Notes: generated by a model from the sequence alone, not told the origin. A DNA stretch of 64,000 nucleotides from Niabella agricola (GCF_021538615.1 NZ_JAJHIZ010000003.1:2914001-2978000), one strand, 5' to 3'. Positions 27,955 to 38,368 are shown, counted from the stretch's first letter. Translations and numbers: made by a program.

Positions 27955-29091
27955 ATGGAAGAAAATAACATCCGGAATCTGTTGAGGCGCTACCTGTCAG
28001 GTGCCTGCAATCCGGAGGAGCGCGCCCGGGTTGAGCAATGGTTTGAGCTGTTGGAGTCAAATAAAGTGAAGATTGATGACGCCGATCTGGAAGAAGATAT
28101 TGCAGAAGTGCGGGCCCGGCTGGTAGCACCGTTAAGAAAAAAGAGGAAATTATATAGATATGCGGCAGCGGCTGCTGTGCTGTTTGCTGTTGCAATGGGA
28201 TCCTATTTATATCTGATCCACAGATCGTCTGACGGAATTAAAAAGACAGAGAAACTTGCTTCAAGTGCCGCCGATATTGCCCCTGGCAGAAATGTAGCCA
28301 CGCTGCAACTTGCAGACGGAACCGAGATCGCGTTGGATGATTTGTCTAACGGAGCCATTGCTCAGGATGGAAGCAACACCATCTATAAGAACGGAGACGG
28401 GCAGCTGACCTATGTGGCTGCTGACGGAGCCTATACCGGAAAGATGGTTTCTAATACATTGAAAACGCCGCGCGGCGGGCAATACCAACTTACGCTGCCA
28501 GACGGATCAAAAGTTTGGTTAAATGCAGCCTCACAACTTACCTATAAAATCAGCAAAATAGCACCCGAACGTTTAGTTGAGTTGCAGGGCGAAGCCTATT
28601 TTGAAGTGGCCAAAGATGCACGCAGACCATTTAAAGTACGCTCCGGGAACCAGGTTGTTGAAGTGTTGGGCACGCATTTCAATGTGAGCAGTTATGATGA
28701 TGATCCCAGTATAAAAACAACCCTGGCAGAAGGTTCCGTCAAAATAGTTGAAACCGATGGCCGCAGTAATGTTACCCTTGAACCGGGGCAGCAGGCCACG
28801 CTTGATCATAAAAACCGGTTATCGGTGGCCAGGGTCGATGTATCAGACGCCATTGCCTGGAAAAATGGGAAATTCAGTTTCAACCAAACCGATATTCATG
28901 CTGTTGCTAGACAGCTCTCCCGCTGGTACAATGTTGAAGTTGTATTCAAAGGTAAAGTTGCGAACATAAACTTGTCCGGGGAAGTCCATCGAAACACCAA
29001 TGCTTCAAAGGTGCTGGAAATCCTTTCATTTTATAATCTGAATTGTAAAATAGAGATGATCGACGGTACAAAACGTATTGTTATTGAATAA
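27955..29091 (+). CDS. FecR-type anti-sigma factor
   Basis: About 378 residues from ATG 27955 (an in-frame TTG lies at 27946). Cytoplasmic N terminus (about 1-65) binds the sigma factor; a single membrane helix follows (YAAAAAVLFAVAMGSYLYL). The periplasmic FecR domain (about 165-265, RGGQYQLTLPDGSKVWLNAAS, GEAYFEVAKD) and a DUF4974-type C-terminal domain (about 300-378, FNQTDIHAVARQLSRWYNVEV) complete it. It relays the state of the SusC-type transducer to the sigma factor. Confidence 0.93.
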   Translation: MEENNIRNLLRRYLSGACNPEERARVEQWFELLESNKVKIDDADLEEDIAEVRARLVAPLRKKRKLYRYAAAAAVLFAVAMGSYLYLIHRSSDGIKKTEKLASSAADIAPGRNVATLQLADGTEIALDDLSNGAIAQDGSNTIYKNGDGQLTYVAADGAYTGKMVSNTLKTPRGGQYQLTLPDGSKVWLNAASQLTYKISKIAPERLVELQGEAYFEVAKDARRPFKVRSGNQVVEVLGTHFNVSSYDDDPSIKTTLAEGSVKIVETDGRSNVTLEPGQQATLDHKNRLSVARVDVSDAIAWKNGKFSFNQTDIHAVARQLSRWYNVEVVFKGKVANINLSGEVHRNTNASKVLEILSFYNLNCKIEMIDGTKRIVIE

Positions 29092-29155
29092 TTAACCTCA
29101 AAATGTATCAGCTTATGGAACGAGAAACCTGACCGCCTCCGAGCTTAATAAAAAA

Positions 29156-29181
29156 CGCCTTCTGACTGCCATCAGAAGACG
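29156..29181 (-). other. Hairpin between fecR and susC, terminator-like on the minus strand
   Basis: A 10-bp stem with one mismatch (CGCCTTCTGA / TCAGAAGACG). On the minus strand it is followed by a run of five T (29151-29155), so it looks like an intrinsic terminator, but no minus-strand gene is present. On the plus strand it may act as an mRNA hairpin between fecR and susC. Confidence 0.4.
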
Positions 29182-29250
29182 CAAGCGTTGAGCGATGATC
29201 TAAAAAGATTCGTGTACCAATTAAATATCAACTCAAACAATACAAAGTTA

Positions 29251-32200
29251 ATGGAATTCATATATCATGTGACAACTGCCTGGTTGAGACGGTTGTTGGG
29301 CGGCAAACATTTTTACCGGAAATTTATTATGAGGTTTCAAATAATTGTGGGTCTTCTCTTTCTACTGTTTATCCAAGTGAGTGCTGCAAGCCGGGCGCAG
29401 AATGTATCCATCAATGTGAATAATGCCCCTCTGGAAAAAGTATTCAGGATGATTGAGCAGCAATCGGGCTATGTATTTCTCTATGATGATGTGCGGATAA
29501 AAAGACAGAAGGTCAGTCTGTCGCTTCAAAATGCGCCTATAGAAAAAGTATTGAAGACCTGCCTGGAAAACCTTCCGGTTGCTTATAAAATCGTAGACAG
29601 GAACATACTCCTGAAAAAGCGGATGGAACCACAGGTTCAACAAGTTCAGTACCAACAGCGCCAGGTTACAGGAGTGGTCAGGGATAGCACAGGTAGCACC
29701 CTTCAGGGCGTTTCGGTTACTGTTAAAGGAACCAGCCGTGTTACGGTAAGCGATGCTTCCGGTCAATACCAGATTGCTGCCTCGCCCGGCGATGTATTAA
29801 TTTTCAGTTCAGTGGGATACAAAAAGCAGGAGATTGTGGTTGCTGATGATACGCGCCTGGACGTGGTGATGAAAGTAGAAGTATCCAGCTTAGAGGAGGC
29901 GGTTGTTGTAGGCTATGGCACGCAGAAGAAAATAAATCTCACCGGAGCTGTATCGCAAATCGGCGGAGAGCGGTTAGCAAACCGTGCAGTAACCAATATA
30001 GGGCAGGCATTGCAGGGAGCCGTGTCCAATTTAAATATCAGCTCTACCAATGGCGGAGCTCCCGGTGCTAATTCCTCTTTTAATGTGCGGGGGTACACGG
30101 GTTTTTCTGCCAGCGGCGGCGCGGTTTCGCAATCCCCGTTATTTGTTGTTGATGGTATTCCGGGCGTAGATATCAATACGATCAATATTAATGATGTGGA
30201 AAGCATCAGTGTTTTAAAAGATGCGGCATCTGCGGCGATTTACGGATCCAGCGCGCCCTATGGTGTTGTTATTGTTACGACCAAACAGGGAAAAACGGGA
30301 ACCAAGCCCACCATTACCTACAATAACAACCTGTTGTTATCGCAACCCATTAACCTGCCGAAATATATGCGATCCATAGATTTCGCCAATTTGTATAATG
30401 AAGCAGCAGATAATGCCGGAACCAGCCGTCCTTTTAGTGACGACGCCTTAAAGCGCATCCAGGACTATTTAGATGGAAAGATAAAAACAGAAACCATCGC
30501 CAACCCGGCTACGGGTACCGATGCCTGGTTTGAGTGGGGCAATGCAAATGCTAATAACGATTGGTTTGATATATTGTTCCGCCGCTCCCAGTTTAGCCAG
30601 CAACACAATATCGGTGTTTCCGGAGGTACGAACTCAACAAGGTATTATGTAGGTCTTGGGTACAACAAGCAAAACGGAATGTATAATTATACCGATGACT
30701 CATACAATCGTTATAATGTGCGGGCCAATCTTTCCACGGTCATTACCCCATGGATGAACTTCAACTTCAGAACAGCATTATCGCGGGGAATCTCAAACAC
30801 TCCTACTGCCGAAGGAAATTGGATGCAAACACTGGCTGCACGGAACTGGCCAACAGAGCCGTTGTATACCCCCAATGGCAGCTTTGCATCAGAGAACAGA
30901 ATGGCCGGCCTCGCCCGGGGCGGACATACCTTCACAACCACAGATAAGGCTGTTGTTACCGGTGAGCTGGTGCTTAATCCGTTGCAGGGTTGGAATATAA
31001 CAGGAAATTACACGATTGACGCTTCTTATTTTGATCTTGAAAGGGATATCAAGACCGTGTATGTTCAGCGTCCCAGCGGTGCGGAGCAATCGATTATTAC
31101 ACCCAACGGAATTCAACGTCAGAATCAGAAAAACCAGCATTATACAGCCAACCTGTACAGTTCCTATGAAAAAGAGTGGAACGGGCATTCCTTCCGGGGA
31201 TTGGTTGGGTTCACCCAGGAACTGTATGACAACAAGGGAATGAATGGTTCCAATAACTATTTATATTCGAATGACAAACCAGCGCTTTCCCTTACCTATG
31301 GTGCTTCACCGGCATTGTCGGACAATGCTTCGCAATTAGCCATCAGGGGGGGCTTTGGACGTCTTAATTACAATTACCGCGGAAAATATTTGCTCGAGTT
31401 CAACGGGCGGTATGATGGAACCTCCCGCTTCTTATCAGCCAGAAGATTTAAGTTCTACCCCGGTATTTCCGGTGCCTGGGTGGTTTCCAACGAACGGTTA
31501 TGGAAACCCCTCGCGCAGGTGTTGAACGTCTTCAAACTGAGGGCCTCCTACGGTCAGCTGGGAGACCAGGGTTTTACCAACAATTATTATCCGTTTTACC
31601 CCTCGCTGGTTACAGTTAGCCCAACCTCCAGTAATTTTCTGTTTTCGGGGGGAAGGGAGGCCTATATCGGTCAGCCGCCTTTGATTGATCCATCCCTTAC
31701 CTGGGTCACTGTTAAGACGCTTGATCTGGGCATCGACCTAAGTGCTCTTGACAACAGGCTGAATGTAACATTTGGCTGGTACAGACGTACCGCAGATGAT
31801 TTTGTTGGTCCGGCGCAGGCATTCCCTGCATTCCTGGGTACAGCTGCGCCTCAGGTTAATAATACCGGGATGGTTACGCATGGGTTCGATCTTACCCTGG
31901 GTTGGAAGGATAGGATTAATGATTTCAAATACGGCGTTGAAATTGTGCTGGGTGATTATCAGAGTAAGGTGCTCCGGTATCCCAACCCAACCGGGTTAAA
32001 TACGACCTGGTATGTGGGAGAAAACTTTGGAGATATCTGGGGATATCAGACCGTTGGTTTTTTCAAAACCAATGAAGAGATCGCCCAGGCACCAAAGCAG
32101 AATGCGCTTTTTAGCAGATGGTCACCCGGTGATATTCGTTATGCCGATCTGAACGGGGACGGCGTGATCAACTGGGGCGACAATACCCTGGCCAATCCTG

Positions 32201-32733
32201 GCGACCGCAAAGTGATCGCCAACACGACGCCCCGCTATTCTTTTGGCGTGAATTTAACGGCACAGTATAAAAACGCCGACCTGGTGGTTTTTTTGCAGGG
32301 TGTTGCTAAGCGCGATGCGGTATTCTATAATGCAGATGTTTGGGATGGTGCTTATTTCTGGGGAATCACCGGCGATATGTATACCGGCATGCTCACTACC
32401 GCGCAGTACGACCGGTGGACACCGGAAACGCCAAACGGATATTATCCTAAATTTTATATGAGCGGAGAAACGCGGAAGAACTCTCAACCGCAAACCCGTT
32501 ATGTTCAGAATGCGGCATATCTGCGAATCAAGAATATACAGCTGGGCTATGCACTCCAGCCCCATTTTTTAAAGCGGATTGATTGTGACCGGTTGCGGTT
32601 TTTTGCAAACGTTGAGAATCTTGCCACTTTTACGAGGCTGATCAAGACCATGGACCCCGAATTTTCTGCAACAGATGGCCGGGTGTATCCTTTCCAGCGG
32701 GTATGGTCTTGCGGTGTCAATATTACTTTTTAG
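29251..32733 (+). CDS. SusC/RagA-type TonB-dependent transporter with STN signalling domain
   Basis: About 1160 residues from ATG 29251; a shorter start at 29329 also precedes the signal peptide (FQIIVGLLFLLFIQVSAASRAQ). In order: STN domain (secretin/TonB N-terminal, APLEKVFRMIEQQSGYVFLY), carboxypeptidase-like domain (VTGVVRDSTGSTLQGVSVTV), the SusC box VVVGYGTQKK, plug (NVRGY, SVLKDAASAAIYG) and a large barrel. The STN domain is what communicates with FecR/FecI-type regulators, fitting the genes before it. It imports an oligosaccharide or other nutrient with the SusD lipoprotein. Confidence 0.95.
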   Translation: MEFIYHVTTAWLRRLLGGKHFYRKFIMRFQIIVGLLFLLFIQVSAASRAQNVSINVNNAPLEKVFRMIEQQSGYVFLYDDVRIKRQKVSLSLQNAPIEKVLKTCLENLPVAYKIVDRNILLKKRMEPQVQQVQYQQRQVTGVVRDSTGSTLQGVSVTVKGTSRVTVSDASGQYQIAASPGDVLIFSSVGYKKQEIVVADDTRLDVVMKVEVSSLEEAVVVGYGTQKKINLTGAVSQIGGERLANRAVTNIGQALQGAVSNLNISSTNGGAPGANSSFNVRGYTGFSASGGAVSQSPLFVVDGIPGVDINTININDVESISVLKDAASAAIYGSSAPYGVVIVTTKQGKTGTKPTITYNNNLLLSQPINLPKYMRSIDFANLYNEAADNAGTSRPFSDDALKRIQDYLDGKIKTETIANPATGTDAWFEWGNANANNDWFDILFRRSQFSQQHNIGVSGGTNSTRYYVGLGYNKQNGMYNYTDDSYNRYNVRANLSTVITPWMNFNFRTALSRGISNTPTAEGNWMQTLAARNWPTEPLYTPNGSFASENRMAGLARGGHTFTTTDKAVVTGELVLNPLQGWNITGNYTIDASYFDLERDIKTVYVQRPSGAEQSIITPNGIQRQNQKNQHYTANLYSSYEKEWNGHSFRGLVGFTQELYDNKGMNGSNNYLYSNDKPALSLTYGASPALSDNASQLAIRGGFGRLNYNYRGKYLLEFNGRYDGTSRFLSARRFKFYPGISGAWVVSNERLWKPLAQVLNVFKLRASYGQLGDQGFTNNYYPFYPSLVTVSPTSSNFLFSGGREAYIGQPPLIDPSLTWVTVKTLDLGIDLSALDNRLNVTFGWYRRTADDFVGPAQAFPAFLGTAAPQVNNTGMVTHGFDLTLGWKDRINDFKYGVEIVLGDYQSKVLRYPNPTGLNTTWYVGENFGDIWGYQTVGFFKTNEEIAQAPKQNALFSRWSPGDIRYADLNGDGVINWGDNTLANPGDRKVIANTTPRYSFGVNLTAQYKNADLVVFLQGVAKRDAVFYNADVWDGAYFWGITGDMYTGMLTTAQYDRWTPETPNGYYPKFYMSGETRKNSQPQTRYVQNAAYLRIKNIQLGYALQPHFLKRIDCDRLRFFANVENLATFTRLIKTMDPEFSATDGRVYPFQRVWSCGVNITF

Positions 32734-32758
32734 TTATCCATTTATTCAAACTCGAGAT

Positions 32759-34546
32759 ATGAAACGATATATATATGTTTTGTTAGGTCTTTTTATGCTG
32801 GTGAGCTGCAGCAAGGATGGCTTTTTGGAGCGAAAGCCATTGGTTAATATCAACGATGCCGACTATTGGACTTCCGTCAATGATCTTCGGCTCTACGTTA
32901 ATAGTTTTTACAATGACGATGGATTATTGCCTTCACGCCGGGCATGGGGAACCGGGCCTTATACTATTGATGCGGGTGATGGCAGTGATGCCAATGTTCC
33001 CTTCAACTATAACCGGCGTATGAATGGCGAGGGCACGGTGCCGTCTTCAGGCGGGGGCTGGTCTATTTCCGACTGGACACCCTTGCGGAATATCAATTAT
33101 TTCATAGATAACTATAAAAAAGTAGTTGCTCCTTTTAAAGATGTACAGCAGTATGTAGGTGAGGCATTATTCTTTCGTTCGATTTTCTACTATGATAAAT
33201 TGCGGAAATTTGGTGCTTTACCCTGGGCGTCTACATTGGTTGGCACAGGTTCCGAATTACTTTTTTCCGCGCGGCTGCCCCGTAACCAGGTTGTCGATTC
33301 GATCCTGCAGGATCTTGATAATGCCATAAGTTATCTTCCAGAAAGAGCGGGAGGAAGCTGGACCGGACGCATTACAAAGGAGGTTGCGTTAGCGCTTAAA
33401 GCACGGGTTGCGTTATACGAAGGAACATGGGAAAAATATCACGGCCTGAAAAATACGCCTTTTAAGGTGGATGGTTCAGACGGAACGAAATTTTTGACAG
33501 CTGCAGCCACTGCCTCCGGAGATTTAATGGCGATGGGTGAAAAAAACGGGTATCCCCGCTTAGATAACATCGGTGTCGAAAATGGATACTGGCTGCTCTT
33601 TAACCAAAAAGATTATGCTTCCAGCAAGGAAGTATTGTTCTGGCGCAAGTATTCTGTTGCAGACCAGGTGACACATACCTGGACGCGCTACTCCATCAAT
33701 GGTTCGGGTATAGGGTTATCCAAGGATATGGTGGAGTCCTACCTGTGCCTGGATGGCAAGCCCATTGCACTGAGCCCGCTATATGCAGGAGACCGTACAT
33801 TGAAAGACGTTGTTAAGAACAGGGACCCGCGATTGAACCAAACCATTAATGTAGATGATAACAAGCATGTAAAATGGTATGCAACCGGGCAATATTTTAC
33901 GACGCCGACAATTGAAGTCAACGGTGCAAATAATACATCAACAGGGTACCAGGTATACAAAGGACATACTGGCGATTTTGCAGAAAACAATGCTGCACAA
34001 AGTACCCAGGGCTATGTGCATTTCCGTTTTGCAGAAGTATTATTGATTCATGCCGAGGCAAAGGCCGAATTAGGTGCCCTTACTCAAAGCGATATTGATA
34101 AAACAATTAACGCATTGCGCCTCCGGGTGGGAATGTCGGCCGGACTTTTGCAATTGGCAAATATTGCAACGGATCCAAACCAGGAGTTTCCTTCATTGTC
34201 TCCGGTATTGAATGAAATACGCAGGGAAAGGAAGGTGGAGTTAGCTGCGGAATGGTACCGCGTAGACGATCTTTTCAGATGGGCGGTTGCTGATGAAAAA
34301 ATTGTAGGGAAACGTCCGTTGGGGGCGTATAAGAAACAGTGGGAAAATTACCCCGGAGCAAGCGCCCAATTTAATTCGGCCCTCGCAACACTGCCTGTCA
34401 ATGCAGATGGGTATATCGATCCGTTTAAGCCCTATAGTGTCATGAACAATGGCTATCGTTTTAATGTGGGGCGCGATTACCTGCTGCCGATCCCAACCAA
34501 TGAACTAACACTTAATTCGAAGTTAAAGCAGAATCCGGGATGGTAG
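32759..34546 (+). CDS. SusD/RagB-type nutrient-binding outer-membrane lipoprotein
   Basis: About 595 residues from ATG 32759. The lipoprotein signal YVLLGLFMLVSCSKDGFL has its lipid-attached Cys at about residue 16. The N-terminal SusD-like domain (LERKPLVNINDADYWTS, then GEALFFRSIFYYDKLRKFG) and the C-terminal RagB domain (RFAEVLLIHAEAKAELG, ERKVELAAEWYRVDDLFRW) are clear, ending LKQNPGW. It lies 25 bp after susC. It binds the substrate at the cell surface and closes the SusC barrel. Confidence 0.95.
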   Translation: MKRYIYVLLGLFMLVSCSKDGFLERKPLVNINDADYWTSVNDLRLYVNSFYNDDGLLPSRRAWGTGPYTIDAGDGSDANVPFNYNRRMNGEGTVPSSGGGWSISDWTPLRNINYFIDNYKKVVAPFKDVQQYVGEALFFRSIFYYDKLRKFGALPWASTLVGTGSELLFSARLPRNQVVDSILQDLDNAISYLPERAGGSWTGRITKEVALALKARVALYEGTWEKYHGLKNTPFKVDGSDGTKFLTAAATASGDLMAMGEKNGYPRLDNIGVENGYWLLFNQKDYASSKEVLFWRKYSVADQVTHTWTRYSINGSGIGLSKDMVESYLCLDGKPIALSPLYAGDRTLKDVVKNRDPRLNQTINVDDNKHVKWYATGQYFTTPTIEVNGANNTSTGYQVYKGHTGDFAENNAAQSTQGYVHFRFAEVLLIHAEAKAELGALTQSDIDKTINALRLRVGMSAGLLQLANIATDPNQEFPSLSPVLNEIRRERKVELAAEWYRVDDLFRWAVADEKIVGKRPLGAYKKQWENYPGASAQFNSALATLPVNADGYIDPFKPYSVMNNGYRFNVGRDYLLPIPTNELTLNSKLKQNPGW

Positions 34547-34586
34547 CATACTTATTTTTTTGCATACATAACAAGGATTCCGAAGC

Positions 34587-35591
34587 ATGCAACATATGAA
34601 AATTTTAGGCCTTTTTTTCTTGCCGCAGTGGCCCTTGGGCATCATCGCCCTGCTAGCCGCATGCTCGCAAAGAACGGCTCCAAATGCTTCGTCGGACGAA
34701 AGGGGCGCTTCAAATGATTGGCCGGTAGCTATTGTGAACCAGGGCGCCGGCCAGGTAATGGTTTTTGATTCAAAGGTGAGCGATTGGAACAATAGTGCTG
34801 CACGGGTTTGGTCCTGGTTCCCGGATGCATCCAATGGTTTCCCGGGCGATGTAGGCTGGGGTGCGCCTTCAGATGTAAAACTCCGCAGCAGTACATTTTT
34901 TGGTGGACAGGTGGTGGCTATAGCAGATTCGCGGGGATTCTGCGGCCTGGTACCGTATCCTGCAGGCAACAAAAAATTATGGGCGATCGATGTCGGACGT
35001 CCGGGACCTGCTGCAAACAATCCGCATGCTATCGAGTTATTACCTGATGGTAATGTTGCGATAGCTGCGTCCAATGGAAACAGCGTCCGGGTCTACACCT
35101 CCTCGCAGGGCCCCGCTTCCGTAAAGTACGTCAACTTTACATTATCCAGTGCACATGGCGTATTGTGGGATCCGGCAGAAAAAATTCTCTGGGCATTGGG
35201 CAGCGACGTATTAACAGGTTTAGAGATTGGCGGCACTGCAGCGGCACCCGTCATTAATGAAAAAGCGGGGTGCCGGTTTTCTCTGCCAACAACTGGTGGA
35301 CATGATCTTTTTGCGTTCTATGGTGATAAAAACCGGCTATGGCTCACTACTTCAAAAGGGGTGTACACCTTTAATAAAACTACAAAAACATTCACACCGG
35401 TCGGATCATACAACAGCGAAGTTAAATCCATAGGCAACCAACCTTCAGGTCAGGTTGTACTGACAATGGCTTCAACATGTACCGACGGCTGGAATACAAA
35501 TACTGTCCGGTACGACTATCCGGCCTACACACGTACGATCAAAGGCGCCTGCTTTTACAAGGCGCGCGTGTGGTGGAGCGCCTATCAATAA
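34587..35591 (+). CDS. DUF6528-type surface lipoprotein, beta-propeller-like
   Basis: A 334-residue protein with a lipoprotein signal (lipobox LLAACS near residue 26) and repeated WD-like strands: AIVNQGAGQVMVFD, HAIELLPDGNVAIAAS, AHGVLWDPAEKILWALG, GHDLFAFYGDKNRLWLTT. The pattern matches DUF6528 proteins found in Bacteroidetes nutrient-uptake loci. It sits 40 bp after susD and 19 bp before a metallophosphoesterase gene, so it is probably a surface binding or processing component. No enzyme activity can be assigned. Confidence 0.75.
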   Translation: MQHMKILGLFFLPQWPLGIIALLAACSQRTAPNASSDERGASNDWPVAIVNQGAGQVMVFDSKVSDWNNSAARVWSWFPDASNGFPGDVGWGAPSDVKLRSSTFFGGQVVAIADSRGFCGLVPYPAGNKKLWAIDVGRPGPAANNPHAIELLPDGNVAIAASNGNSVRVYTSSQGPASVKYVNFTLSSAHGVLWDPAEKILWALGSDVLTGLEIGGTAAAPVINEKAGCRFSLPTTGGHDLFAFYGDKNRLWLTTSKGVYTFNKTTKTFTPVGSYNSEVKSIGNQPSGQVVLTMASTCTDGWNTNTVRYDYPAYTRTIKGACFYKARVWWSAYQ

Positions 35592-35610
35592 TTATCAAAT
35601 CCGATAGAAA

Positions 35611-36699
35611 ATGAAGTTTTATATAAAAAACAACCTTTTAATTTTTTTATTTCTTTTTTATAACGGGTATTCCTTTGCACAGGCCGCGTCCCTGGACCAA
35701 TTGCGGGTTCCGGCGCTCAGCGATGGCGCGGCCTATACCTGGGTACTGTTGCCCGACCCGCAGACCTATACCAAATTTGCCCGTAACCAGGCGCTTTTCA
35801 GTAATATGATCGATTGGATTGTTGATGAGAAACAAAAGCTCAATATCCAGATGGTATTATGCACGGGAGATCTTGTAGAGCAAAATAATATAGTCGTTCC
35901 GGATAGCATCAACGGTGATCAGTCGAGCTTTGCGCAATGGCGGTTCATTTCCGGCGCATTCTATAAGCTCAATAACAAAGTGCCGTATATACTTTGCACC
36001 GGAAATCATGATTATGGAACCAAAAGTTCGGAAAACAGGTATTCCCAGTTCAACAGTTATTTCCCTCCACAGGTGAACCCGCTGAATGAAAAACTGATTG
36101 CGGCCATGTTTCCGAATGCAGAGGGGGAAAAGACATTGGAAAATGCAGCCTATACCTGGAATGATCCGTCAGGCCGGCCATTTTTGATTTTTTCACTGGA
36201 GTTTGCCCCACGCATTGAAGTATTAAAGTGGGCCGACAGCCTGGCCCATGTGCCTGAATACAGGGATCACATTGGTGTGGTCCTCACGCACAGCTATCTT
36301 AATTCGGACGGCAATCGTACGCATATGGAAAAATATCCACTGAAAAATGCAAATTACGGCAAAGTGATCTGGGAGCAGTTCGTTTCTCGAAGTCCGCAGG
36401 TACAGTTTGTCTTTTCAGGGCATATCGCCAATAGCGATGCGCATCGTGATCAGGTAGGTTACCGGGTTGACCGGAACGCTGATGGTAGACCCGTGCATCA
36501 GATGTTGTTTAACGCACAGCGCGAAGGAGGAGGCTGGCATGGCAATGGAGGTGATGGCTGGTTGCGGATATTAGAGTTTATACCGCAGCAACGGAAGGTT
36601 AAAGTCCGGACCTTCTCCCCTTATTTTTTTATTTCGCCAGCCATGCGGCCCCATGCATGGCGCAGCGCAGATTACGATGAATATGAGATGATTTATTAA
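35611..36699 (+). CDS. Secreted calcineurin-like metallophosphoesterase
   Basis: A 362-residue exported protein (signal LLIFLFLFYNGYSFAQ). Metallophosphoesterase motifs are in order: LLPDPQTYT (metal ligand Asp), CTGDLVEQN, CTGNHDYG, a His in VLTHSYLN and FSGHIANS. All metal-binding positions are present, with Gln in place of His in the first motif, as in a known subgroup. It should cut phosphomonoester or phosphodiester bonds in the periplasm or at the surface. Last gene of the sigma/anti-sigma/SusCD locus, it suggests a phosphorylated substrate. Confidence 0.85.
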   Translation: MKFYIKNNLLIFLFLFYNGYSFAQAASLDQLRVPALSDGAAYTWVLLPDPQTYTKFARNQALFSNMIDWIVDEKQKLNIQMVLCTGDLVEQNNIVVPDSINGDQSSFAQWRFISGAFYKLNNKVPYILCTGNHDYGTKSSENRYSQFNSYFPPQVNPLNEKLIAAMFPNAEGEKTLENAAYTWNDPSGRPFLIFSLEFAPRIEVLKWADSLAHVPEYRDHIGVVLTHSYLNSDGNRTHMEKYPLKNANYGKVIWEQFVSRSPQVQFVFSGHIANSDAHRDQVGYRVDRNADGRPVHQMLFNAQREGGGWHGNGGDGWLRILEFIPQQRKVKVRTFSPYFFISPAMRPHAWRSADYDEYEMIY

Positions 36700-36919
36700 A
36701 GCCGAAGCGTTAGGTAGCGCATTAACAAGAAGCGGTCTTAATCGCTGGGAAAGGCGTCTTGTTTCTTCAATAGGGCGATGGGTACTAAGATCAAATACGC
36801 ATTAGTAAAAGGATGCCCGATCATAAATGGTGCTGCCACCGGTATCCGTAGGGCAGGCAGTACGTCGTATTGGCCGCCTGTTTATTTTAAGGGCTTTCCG
36901 GATGCCTAAACAGGATTGT

Positions 36920-38368
36920 CTACCGGGTAGCCGGGTTTGAAAGCGCCTGCTGTTGCAGTTTCTCCCGGACCTCGTTTAACCAGGAACTACCAGAGAAGTC
37001 AAGCTGGATATGGGGTTCAATACCTTTGTTGTCGATGCCCTGGCCTTCGTTCAGCCGCCGGGAACGCGTGGTGGCGTAACCCAGTGTAAAAGCCGGACAG
37101 GAAAAATCTTTGTCGCGCATATTGGCATAGTCCAGTACGCCCTGGGTATGTTCACCCATGAGAACCACTTTTTTGCTTTGTCTTGCTTCCAGCAGGAACT
37201 GTTCCGTAGTGCTGCCGCAACGGTTATTAATGAGGATCGCCACTTTCTCGGGAAAATGGGGTGTGTTGGTTAGCGTATCCGTTCTGTCGTTATACACATT
37301 CACGTAACCACTGCTTCCCTGTGGAACCTCTTTTACTTTAGCCCTGTATTGTGCAATATAATCTTTAGGAATATTTTCATTGGCAGCAAATAACCGTTCA
37401 TTGGCGGCGATATTATCCGGCGTTACCCAAAGATCCACGCCGGTCGTCTTTACCGGTTGGGTGTAGATCAGCGGACGCAGCGTTCTGTAAGAGCGATCAC
37501 CGCCCCCGCCGTTGTAACGCAGATCAATAATCAGCTGCGGGGTGGAAGTGATAACAGGCAAATTCGTGTTCACGACCGAATCGATCATTTTGTACAGATC
37601 AATATCAAAACTTTTAATACGCAGGTAACAGGCGATAGCATCCAGTTTTTTGAAATAGACCGGAGCGGTCAGCTCTTCTTCAAACAGCGGTTTGTGGACC
37701 ACCGGCGATGGCTTATACCCCAGCTTATTCCAACCCTCCTTTAACAGGCCATTCTCCTCATCGAAACGGACGGTGCCAAATTCAGGATGATGATCCTTGT
37801 AATACCAGATGGCGCCGAATTCATTGCCGCTTTTTTTAACCAGTTCAAATTTTACCTGGCCCGGTTGCCATTCCTTTACTTTGGAACTGAGAATAATGGC
37901 GGCATACGAGCGGAATCCATTGTCATTTTTCACTACGGCCACCTCATAATTATCGTTGGCATAAATACCCTCGATCCCTGCATTACCCTTTTGGGCACGC
38001 ATTGCCGCAATAGCAGGCGGTGGAAGTGCAATGGTTTCTGTTGAAGCAATAGCTTTCTGCAGGGATGTCGAGTCGGCATTTGTACCAGGAGACAATGCAA
38101 TATGATGATCTTTAAAAAATTCCAGCCACTGGTTAATGGCATAAAGGCACCCGGCATCTTTCTTTACCTGACGCGCCATACGCCGGTAGGTTGCGGTGTG
38201 GAAAATGTATGAGCGCTTTGTTTGTGAATTAATTTTATCTTTTGAGCCGGCATAATTCCTTTCCACGTAGGAAACAACACGATCAAAAGTTGTTACACAG
38301 GAGCAGTTTTGAGCGCTGGAGTTAAGGTTGCTGAGTAGCAGCAACAAAAGAAAGCAGGAGGTTCTCAT
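36920..38368 (-). CDS. Secreted S41-family peptidase
   Basis: A 482-residue protein with signal peptide (CFLLLLLLSNLNSSAQ). The S41 (C-terminal processing protease/tail-specific) domain covers about residues 240-450: PQLIIDLRYNGGGGD, then VAILINNRCGSTTEQFLLEARQ with the nucleophile Ser after CG, and VVLMGEHTQGVLDY. No PDZ domain is obvious. The N-terminal 200 residues are unassigned. It faces the metallophosphoesterase gene (convergent) and is not part of that operon. Confidence 0.85.
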   Translation of the reverse strand: MRTSCFLLLLLLSNLNSSAQNCSCVTTFDRVVSYVERNYAGSKDKINSQTKRSYIFHTATYRRMARQVKKDAGCLYAINQWLEFFKDHHIALSPGTNADSTSLQKAIASTETIALPPPAIAAMRAQKGNAGIEGIYANDNYEVAVVKNDNGFRSYAAIILSSKVKEWQPGQVKFELVKKSGNEFGAIWYYKDHHPEFGTVRFDEENGLLKEGWNKLGYKPSPVVHKPLFEEELTAPVYFKKLDAIACYLRIKSFDIDLYKMIDSVVNTNLPVITSTPQLIIDLRYNGGGGDRSYRTLRPLIYTQPVKTTGVDLWVTPDNIAANERLFAANENIPKDYIAQYRAKVKEVPQGSSGYVNVYNDRTDTLTNTPHFPEKVAILINNRCGSTTEQFLLEARQSKKVVLMGEHTQGVLDYANMRDKDFSCPAFTLGYATTRSRRLNEGQGIDNKGIEPHIQLDFSGSSWLNEVREKLQQQALSNPATR

